NCBI RefSeq assembly: GCF_003034965.1
Contig: NZ_PZKE01000001.1
Coordinates: forward strand, 310,001-374,000
From: Fuscovulum blasticum DSM 2131
GTDB taxonomy: Bacteria > Pseudomonadota > Alphaproteobacteria > Rhodobacterales > Rhodobacteraceae
DNA length: 64,000 bases
Direction: 5' to 3'
The notes under the pieces are model-generated. The model searched no databases, was not told where the DNA came from, and saw only the letters and a program-made list of their open reading frames with translations. Positions 57,971-64,000 of the stretch are shown here, in pieces. A program made the position numbers and the translations under genes. Each line of letters starts with the position of its first letter. The stretch's first letter is position 1.

Positions 57971-57998
57971 GTGGTGCAGAACCGTCACAGGAGCGAGC

Positions 57999-59297
57999 AT
58001 GACCGACCTGACCCCGCGCGAGATCGTGTCCGAGCTGGACCGCTTCATCATCGGCCAGAAAGAGGCCAAGCGTGCCGTGGCGGTGGCCTTGCGCAACCGC
58101 TGGCGGCGGAAGCGGCTGGCCGATGACCTGCGCGATGAGGTTTATCCGAAGAACATCCTGATGATCGGACCAACCGGCGTGGGCAAGACCGAGATCAGCC
58201 GCCGTCTGGCCCGTCTTGCCAGGGCGCCGTTCCTGAAGGTCGAGGCGACCAAGTTCACCGAGGTGGGCTATGTCGGGCGCGATGTGGACAGCATCATCCG
58301 CGATCTGGTGGATGTGGGTATCAACGATACCCGCGCCCGGATGCGCGACGAGGTGCGCGACCGCGCCCGCCGCGCCGCCGAGGACCGGGTGATCGAGGCG
58401 CTGGCCGGGACCGATGCGCGCGATGCCACGCGCGAGATGTTCCGGGGCAAGCTCAAGCGGGGCGAGCTGGACGACACGATGATCGAGATCGAGGTCGTCG
58501 ATGCCGCGCCGCAGATGCCGATGATGGGCGGCGCGCCCGGCATGGAAATGCAGATGCAGGGGTTGCAGGATCTGTTCAAGGCCTTCGGGTCACGCGGCAG
58601 CCGCAAGCGGATGACGGTGGCGCAAAGTTTCGACGTGCTGCTTGGGCAAGAGGCCGACAAGCTGCTGGATGACGAGGCGGTGCGTGCCGCGGCGCTTGAG
58701 GCGGTGCAGGAAAACGGCATCGTCTTCCTGGACGAGATCGACAAGATCTGCGCACGGGCCGAAACGCGCGGCGCCGATGTCAGCCGCGAAGGCGTGCAGC
58801 GCGATCTTCTGCCACTGATCGAGGGGACGACGGTTTCCACCAAATACGGGCCGGTGAAGACCGACCATATCCTGTTCATCGCCAGTGGGGCCTTCCATAT
58901 TGCCAAGCCGTCGGACCTGCTGCCCGAATTGCAGGGTCGGTTGCCGATCCGGGTTGAGCTGGGTCCGCTCAGCGAGGCGGATTTCGTTCGCATCCTGACC
59001 GAAACCGACAATGCGCTGACACGGCAGTATTCTGGCCTGATGGGCACGGAAGAGGTGGCGGTGCGCTTTACCGAAGGCGGCATCGCGGCGATTGCCAGCA
59101 TTGCCGCCGAGGTGAACCGCAGCGTCGAGAATATCGGGGCGCGGCGGCTTTATACCGTGATGGAGCGGGTGTTCGAGGAGCTGTCCTTCACCGCCCCTGA
59201 CCGGGGCGGGGAAGAGGTGGTGGTGGACGAGGCGTTTGTCGAAAAGAACGTCGGCGCGCTGGCGCGGTCGGCCGATATTTCGCGCTACGTCCTTTAG
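57999..59297 (+). CDS. hslU: ATP-dependent protease ATPase subunit HslU
   Basis: A 432-residue AAA+ unfoldase. Starts [20 protein letters not shown]. Walker A GPTGVGKT (57-64), the pore GYVGRD loop, Walker [11 protein letters not shown] and the C-terminal SADISRYVL tail that docks into HslV are all intact. CACAGGAGCGAGC is the ribosome site before the ATG. Has its own upstream promoter candidate, as expected since it is not cotranscribed with hslV. Confidence 0.97.
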   Translation: MTDLTPREIVSELDRFIIGQKEAKRAVAVALRNRWRRKRLADDLRDEVYPKNILMIGPTGVGKTEISRRLARLARAPFLKVEATKFTEVGYVGRDVDSIIRDLVDVGINDTRARMRDEVRDRARRAAEDRVIEALAGTDARDATREMFRGKLKRGELDDTMIEIEVVDAAPQMPMMGGAPGMEMQMQGLQDLFKAFGSRGSRKRMTVAQSFDVLLGQEADKLLDDEAVRAAALEAVQENGIVFLDEIDKICARAETRGADVSREGVQRDLLPLIEGTTVSTKYGPVKTDHILFIASGAFHIAKPSDLLPELQGRLPIRVELGPLSEADFVRILTETDNALTRQYSGLMGTEEVAVRFTEGGIAAIASIAAEVNRSVENIGARRLYTVMERVFEELSFTAPDRGGEEVVVDEAFVEKNVGALARSADISRYVL

Positions 59298-59298
59298 G

Positions 59299-60048
59299 TC
59301 AGGCCAGCGGCGGCAGGCCACAATCGGCGCGCAGGGCCGGATCGCGGATGTCCAGCTCTTGCCCGGCCCGGTCTGCGGCGGCGGTGGTGCACAGCCAGGC
59401 AATGCAGCGGGCGGGCTGGTCGGTGGGGGCCAGCGCGCTGCGCGGCAGTTGCGACACCGGGTTGATGCCCGAGGCGCGGATGGCCCCCTGCATGTCGGTA
59501 TCCACCACGCCGGGGGCAAGCCCGTAGACCCGGATGCCCAGCGGCGCATATTCCAGATGGACCGATTTGGTCAGCATGGCCAGCCCCGCCTTGCCGGCGC
59601 AATAGGCGGCCCAGCCTTCCTGCGGGCGATGCGCCGCGCCGGATGACACATTGACGATCACCCCCCGTCCGCGTGCCGTCATGGCCGGCAGGCACAGGCG
59701 GATGGCATCGAACTGTGCGGTCAGATTCGTCTCTATGCTGGCGGAAAATGCCTCTGGCGTCAGATCGGCAATGCGGCCGATAGGGTATACGACGGCCGCA
59801 TTGTTCACCAGGATGTCAAAGCCCGCTGCGGTGATTTCGGCCAGGCGGACGCGGTTGGTGATGTTGCACAGCAGGCCGGTGCCTGCGCCGTTCAGCGCGG
59901 CTTCGGCGCTGGCCAGACTGTCCTCGGTCCGGGCGGTGAAGGTGACGCGGGCGCCAAGGGTAGCCAGGGCGGAAACGGTGGCCAGCCCGATGCCACGGGC
60001 GCCCCCTGTAACAAGCGCTGTCTGGCCAGAGAGGGGGAGGGTCATCAT
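59299..60048 (-). CDS. Short-chain dehydrogenase/reductase
   Basis: A 249-residue NAD(P)-binding oxidoreductase. Cofactor loop TGGARGIG, NNAAV, a Ser in NVSSGAAHRP and catalytic YCAGK in AAYCAGKAGLAML. Substrate cannot be inferred. Start at the first of two adjacent ATGs (60048/60045). It converges with hslU with a 1 bp gap between stops. Confidence 0.9.
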   Translation of the reverse strand: MMTLPLSGQTALVTGGARGIGLATVSALATLGARVTFTARTEDSLASAEAALNGAGTGLLCNITNRVRLAEITAAGFDILVNNAAVVYPIGRIADLTPEAFSASIETNLTAQFDAIRLCLPAMTARGRGVIVNVSSGAAHRPQEGWAAYCAGKAGLAMLTKSVHLEYAPLGIRVYGLAPGVVDTDMQGAIRASGINPVSQLPRSALAPTDQPARCIAWLCTTAAADRAGQELDIRDPALRADCGLPPLA

Positions 60049-60141
60049 TCGGGCCTTTCCTGCGGGGTGAAACCCACATAGCCGACAGACCTTTCGCTTT
60101 CCATGACTGCGTGAAAGAACGGGCGGCGGAGTGCCTGTCTC

Positions 60142-61362
60142 ATGCCCTTTCTCGCCTTTCTGCGCGCCAATGCGCCCTTCCTTCTGGCGGGGTTCCTGCT
60201 CTCGTTGCTGTCCAGCTTCGGGCTGACCTATTTCCTGTCGCCCTTTGGCGCCGAGATCCGGGCCGAATACGGGCTGTCGCATGGAAGCTGGGCCACACTT
60301 TACGCGGGGTCTACCGTGGCCGGGGCGATTGCGATGGTCTGGGCGGGGCCGTTGCTGGACAGGTTCCGTGTGCGGACGATCGGGGTGGTGTCGCTGCTGG
60401 GGCTGGCGGGCGCGTCGGCGCTGATGGCGGTGAATCCCAGTGTCGTGACGCTGCCGGTGGTGATCTTTCTCTTGCGGTTCCTGGGGCAGGGCATGGTGGT
60501 GCAGGCCGCCGGCGTGGCGATGAGCCGGTGGTTCGTCGGCAGCCGGGGGCGGGCGCTGGCGATTGCCGCGCTAGGGTTCAGTGTGGGTGAGATCGTGCTG
60601 CCGCTGGCCTTTACCGCCGCCAAGGCGGCTGTGCCGTGGCGCTGGCTGTTCGTGCTGGCGGCGGGGCTGATTCTGGTCAGCCTGCCGGTCTTGCTGCGGC
60701 TTTTGCGGCTGGAGCGGACACCACAGCAGATGGCGACGGGCGAAGACAGTGCCGGATTGGCGGCGCGGCACTGGACACGGGCCGAAGCCCTGCATCACGG
60801 ACTGTTCTGGTGCGTGCTGCCGTCGCTGATGGTTCCGTCGATGTTCATCACGGTGATCTTCTTCCATCAGGCCCATCTGGCCGAGGTGAAGGGTTGGTCG
60901 CATCTGGGGCTGCTGACGGTGCTGCCGTTCTACACCCTGGCGGCGGTTGTGGGCATGTTTGCCACCGGCGTGGCGCTGGACAGGATCGGCACCCGGCCGA
61001 TGATGCCGCTGTATCTGCTGCCGCTGGCCGCGTTCCTGCTGCTGTTCCCGCATGTGCAAAGCCTGTTCTGGGCCGGTCCGGTTCTGGCCTTGATGGGCCT
61101 GACGGCGGGCGCGCAGGCGACGGTGCTGATGGCCTTCTGGGCCGAGATCTACGGCACGCGGAACCTGGGCGCGATCCGGGCGCTGACCGGGGCGATCATG
61201 GTTTTCGGCACGGCTGTCGGGCCGATGCTGGCGGGCGAACTGATCGAACGTGGCGTCGAAATTGATGCCCAGATGGGCGCGATGGCTGCGGTCACCCTGG
61301 TTTCGGCAGGGCTGGTGGCCTTTGGTCTGCGGCGCTTTGCCGGTGGATTTGGCCGCACTTGA
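60142..61362 (+). CDS. MFS transporter
   Basis: A 406-residue carrier with 12 predicted membrane helices. Loop 2-3 pattern GPLLDRFRVRTIG and the equivalent GVALDRIGTRPMM at the second half are typical MFS repeats. It resembles the OFA/monocarboxylate-like branch (SMFITVIFFHQAHLAE). Substrate unknown. Diverges from the SDR gene. Confidence 0.88.
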   Translation: MPFLAFLRANAPFLLAGFLLSLLSSFGLTYFLSPFGAEIRAEYGLSHGSWATLYAGSTVAGAIAMVWAGPLLDRFRVRTIGVVSLLGLAGASALMAVNPSVVTLPVVIFLLRFLGQGMVVQAAGVAMSRWFVGSRGRALAIAALGFSVGEIVLPLAFTAAKAAVPWRWLFVLAAGLILVSLPVLLRLLRLERTPQQMATGEDSAGLAARHWTRAEALHHGLFWCVLPSLMVPSMFITVIFFHQAHLAEVKGWSHLGLLTVLPFYTLAAVVGMFATGVALDRIGTRPMMPLYLLPLAAFLLLFPHVQSLFWAGPVLALMGLTAGAQATVLMAFWAEIYGTRNLGAIRALTGAIMVFGTAVGPMLAGELIERGVEIDAQMGAMAAVTLVSAGLVAFGLRRFAGGFGRT

Positions 61363-61393
61363 CCGGGGCGTCCTACCCCGTCACACAGGGACC

Positions 61394-62512
61394 ATGAAGG
61401 TATTGTCAGTCCTTGTTGCCCTGCTGTTCCTGATCGCCTGCAGTCCGCGGGGCGAGTTCCTGATGCTGGCCGATATTCCGGCCGAGAAGCAGGCCGAAGC
61501 CACCACATCGGGCGTGCGCGAAGTGGTGTTCGTCGGCACGTCACGCAAGGAAGAAGATGGCATTTTCGGCTTTGGCCGGTCAGAACAGGCGCGGTTCCTC
61601 CGGTATGACATCCTGGTGCCCTTCAACCGCCCTCTGGGCGAGGTGAGTTGGCCCCGCAGCGCCAAGCGGGCCGATCCGAAGACCGATTTCCTGACGCTTG
61701 ACGGTATCGGCTATGACACCGCCGCCGATTTCCGCGGCGCGCTGCGCGAGTCGATGGCGCGGCGCAAACAGCGCGACGTGGTGGTCTATGTTCATGGTTT
61801 CAACAACACGATGGCCGAAAGTGTCTATCGCGTTGCGCAGATGCACTATGACCTCAAGGTGCCGGGCATTGCGGTGCATTATGCCTGGCCAAGCCGCGGG
61901 TCGCCCTTCGGATATGTTTATGACCGGGATTCGGCGCTGTTCGGGCGCGATGGTCTGGAACAATTGCTGCACGAAGTCGCGCTGTCCGGTGCCCAGCGGA
62001 TTGTGATCGTCGCCCATTCGATGGGGGGCGCGCTGACGATGGAGACGCTTCGCCAGACGGCCATCCGCAACGACAAGCTCGTGCTGGGGCATATCGGCGG
62101 CGTGGTCCTGATCTCGCCAGATCTGGATGTGGATCTGTTCCGTGCCCAGGCCCACGCGATGGGACGCCTGCCGCAGCCGTTCCTGATCTTCGGAAATACC
62201 AAGGATTCGATCCTGAACCTGTCGTCCAAGATCGCCGGCGCGCCTGACCGGCTGGGCAACCTGAGCGATCTGGCGCAACTGGGGGATCTGGAGGTCACCT
62301 ATTTCGACACGGCGGCCTATAATCAGGGGGCGGGGCATTTCAATCTGGGCACCTCGCCGGCGCTGATCCAGCTTCTTGGCGGGATCGCGAACATCGACGC
62401 GGCCTTCCGGGCCGAGGCGGCCAGCCGCGTGGGCCTGCTGCCCGGCGTGGTGCTGACCGTGCGCAATGCGACCGGCATCATTTTGGCGCCGGTGGAAGCG
62501 GCGGTTGATTAA
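61394..62512 (+). CDS. Alpha/beta hydrolase lipoprotein (DUF900 esterase)
   Basis: A 372-residue lipoprotein-like protein. Lipobox LIAC at 13-16 predicts a lipid-anchored, periplasm-facing protein. The hydrolase core has VVVYVHGFNNTMAESVYR, the nucleophile Ser in IVAHSMGG and a late HFNLGTSP histidine. DUF900 enzymes are esterase/lipase-like. Overlaps the Smr gene by 4 bp at the stop. Confidence 0.88.
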   Translation: MKVLSVLVALLFLIACSPRGEFLMLADIPAEKQAEATTSGVREVVFVGTSRKEEDGIFGFGRSEQARFLRYDILVPFNRPLGEVSWPRSAKRADPKTDFLTLDGIGYDTAADFRGALRESMARRKQRDVVVYVHGFNNTMAESVYRVAQMHYDLKVPGIAVHYAWPSRGSPFGYVYDRDSALFGRDGLEQLLHEVALSGAQRIVIVAHSMGGALTMETLRQTAIRNDKLVLGHIGGVVLISPDLDVDLFRAQAHAMGRLPQPFLIFGNTKDSILNLSSKIAGAPDRLGNLSDLAQLGDLEVTYFDTAAYNQGAGHFNLGTSPALIQLLGGIANIDAAFRAEAASRVGLLPGVVLTVRNATGIILAPVEAAVD

Positions 62513-63084
62513 CGCCGGCGCAGATAGACGTAGAACGCCCCGGCGCCCCCGTGTTTCAGATGTGCTTCTGACACCTGCAACACGGCCTGTCCCAGCGGCG
62601 GCAGGCGCAGCCAATGCGGCACCTGATGGCGCAAGGCGCCGGTGGGGCGCGGCACGGGTTCGAACATCGCCCGCCCCTTGCCGGTGATGACCAGCACCAG
62701 CCGCAGCCCCTGCGATTGCGCGTTCAGGATGAAGCGGATCAGCTCGGGGTGCGCTTCGGCCAGGGTCATGCCGTGCAGATCAAGCCGTGCTTCGGGCGCC
62801 AGCTTGCCCCGGGTCATGCGCGCGTGGGTCTTGGCGTCCATCTGCAAGGGCTGGGCCGTGGGCGAAGGCGCCAGCACATGCGGGCGGGCCAGCGGCGCCT
62901 GTTCACCCAGCCGGAACTGCGGCAGGCGGGGCTGAGCCGGCACCTTCGGGGCCTCTGCCGGGGGCGGCGTGGGGGCCAGCGCCTCGGGCAGCGGCAGGTG
63001 GGTGCCGTGCATCGGCCGGGCGGTGCGGGCGACCGCGTGCCAAAGCTCGGCCTCCTCGGGCCGCAGGTGACGACGGCGCGACAT
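62509..63084 (-). CDS. Smr-domain protein
   Basis: A 191-residue protein with a Pro/Ala-rich N-terminus and a C-terminal Smr domain: LDLHG at 101-105 and TGKG at 134-137. Smr domains are endonucleases/nickases acting on DNA or RNA. It follows mltA on the minus strand with 3 bp spacing and converges with the lipoprotein gene. Confidence 0.93.
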   Translation of the reverse strand: MSRRRHLRPEEAELWHAVARTARPMHGTHLPLPEALAPTPPPAEAPKVPAQPRLPQFRLGEQAPLARPHVLAPSPTAQPLQMDAKTHARMTRGKLAPEARLDLHGMTLAEAHPELIRFILNAQSQGLRLVLVITGKGRAMFEPVPRPTGALRHQVPHWLRLPPLGQAVLQVSEAHLKHGGAGAFYVYLRRR

Positions 63085-63087
63085 GGG

Positions 63088-64000
63088 TCAAAGCCCTTCC
63101 AGCATGGCGAAGGCGCGGTCGATGGGCAGCAGCAGCACCATACGGCCGCCGTCCTTGACATCGCCCGCGGCATCGCCTGCCGCATCGCCGAAGCCATAGA
63201 AGATGTCAGCCCGCTGCGCGCCCTTGATGGCACCGCCTGTATCCTGTGCCACCATCAGCCGGTTCATGGGAACGCGGCCTTCCTTTTCAATCCAGACCGG
63301 GGCGCCAAGGGGCGTATAGGCCGGGTCAACCGCCAGCGACCGCAGCGGCGTGATTGACCGGCCCATCGCCCCGATCGGCCCCTTGTCGGCGGGCAGGTTC
63401 GCGATCTTGCGGAAGAAGATGTAGGACGGGTTATGGTTCAGAAGTTCGGCCCCCAGATCGGGGTTGCTGCGGACCCAGTTGGCGATGGCCCCGGCAGACA
63501 CCTGATGCGGCAGGAAATAGCCGCGACGCACCAGTTCCTGCCCGATGGACCTGTAGGCGTGGCCATTGCGCCCGGCATAGCCCACGCGGATGACCGAACC
63601 ATCGGTCATGCGGATGCGGCCAGAACCCTGGATGTGCAGGAAGAACACCTCGACCGGATCGTCCAGCCAGGCGATCTCAAGCCCACGGCCGCCAAGGGCG
63701 CCGCCTTCGATGCTGGCGCGGCTGTGATAGACGGTTCCATCGGCCAGTTCCGGCGGGCGGCGATAGATGGGCCAGGCATAGCGCGGAGTGCGGACGGCGG
63801 AGCCGGTCAGTTCGGGTTCGAAATAGCCGGTGAACAGCGCCGGAGGTGTGCCCACGATCACCGGGCGGAAGAACAATTCGAAAAAGGCGCGGGCCGAGGC
63901 ATCGTCGCGCGGCACATCGCGGGCCAGCTTGCACAGCGGGCGCCAGTCGGCGGCATCCAGCAGATCGCAGGTGTCAAGAAAGGCCGCCAAGGCGGCGGCC
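63088..64000 (-). CDS. mltA: Membrane-bound lytic murein transglycosylase A, N-terminus missing
   Basis: About 304 residues visible; the 5' end lies right of the window (63990 is only an in-frame TTG). Core blocks are LFTGYFEPELTGS, FFLHIQGSGRIRM, GYAGRNGHAYRSIG, ELLNHNPSYIFFR, and the C-terminal 3D-domain MVAQDTGGAIKGAQRADIF YGFG. It cleaves peptidoglycan to anhydro-muropeptides, fitting the amgK/murU recycling genes in this window. Confidence 0.93.
   Translation of the reverse strand, partial: AAALAAFLDTCDLLDAADWRPLCKLARDVPRDDASARAFFELFFRPVIVGTPPALFTGYFEPELTGSAVRTPRYAWPIYRRPPELADGTVYHSRASIEGGALGGRGLEIAWLDDPVEVFFLHIQGSGRIRMTDGSVIRVGYAGRNGHAYRSIGQELVRRGYFLPHQVSAGAIANWVRSNPDLGAELLNHNPSYIFFRKIANLPADKGPIGAMGRSITPLRSLAVDPAYTPLGAPVWIEKEGRVPMNRLMVAQDTGGAIKGAQRADIFYGFGDAAGDAAGDVKDGGRMVLLLPIDRAFAMLEGL

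Noticed and set aside
63990-64000. TTG at 63990 as the mltA start
   Set aside because: The frame continues to the window edge and the protein lacks the usual N-terminal lipoprotein region, so the true start is outside.

Overview
This 64 kb window is a GC-rich, gene-dense chromosomal segment from an alphaproteobacterium of the Rhodobacteraceae type (Rhodobacter, Gemmobacter, Tabrizicola and relatives). The evidence is the RegB/RegA/SenC/HvrA redox regulon, alphaproteobacterial AddAB, a Mic60/HemY-like/HemD block, a polyhydroxybutyrate pair and a complete urease operon. I see no prophage, insertion sequence, CRISPR array or rRNA. There is one tRNA gene, Thr (CGT).

Layout. 1-3557 (minus): a tight aminotransferase, fused 2-oxoacid dehydrogenase E1 and acyltransferase-like operon, with a divergent LysR regulator (3658-4539). 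4536-9881 (minus): ureDAB-ureCEFG, split by a 450 bp AT-rich gap between ureB and ureC. 10013-13928 (minus): a four-gene operon of circularly permuted ATP-grasp, alpha-E, transglutaminase and Anbu proteasome-like peptidase. This is the best candidate here for a poorly characterised biochemical system. 14237-19107: exported TPR protein, ispE, polyprenyl diphosphate synthase, DUF2007, methyltransferase and a DUF465 protein. 19114-25633: EamA exporter, phbB, phbA, a divergent EAL protein, tag, ybbN, a Lon-N protein and a Trm112-like protein. 25695-32009: tRNA-Thr, HemY-like, Mic60-like, hemD, then tsaD, gpsA, YciI and EVE. 32193-37662 (minus): an Fsr-type MFS exporter, DUF2853, a TonB receptor and ahcY. 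37885-40622: GT8, HD hydrolase, a new 47-residue ORF and LysR. 40626-43724: hvrA, regA, senC and divergent regB. 43812-54232: a PAS protein, the overlapping chain tsaE-amgK-murU-addB-addA, then trxA. 54332-59297: hslV and hslU separated by three unrelated genes. 59299-64000: SDR, MFS, a lipoprotein esterase, an Smr protein and mltA (cut by the window end).

Working together: urease gives nickel-dependent nitrogen release. phbA/phbB make the 3-hydroxybutyryl-CoA precursor of storage polymer. The RegBA system, SenC and HvrA link redox state to respiration and, in relatives, photosynthesis. tsaD and tsaE belong to t6A tRNA modification. amgK, murU and mltA belong to murein turnover and recycling. 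Two proteasome-fold peptidases (Anbu and HslV) lie in one window, each beside a different ATP-using partner.

All function calls come from reading translated sequences and recognising motifs. No database search was run.
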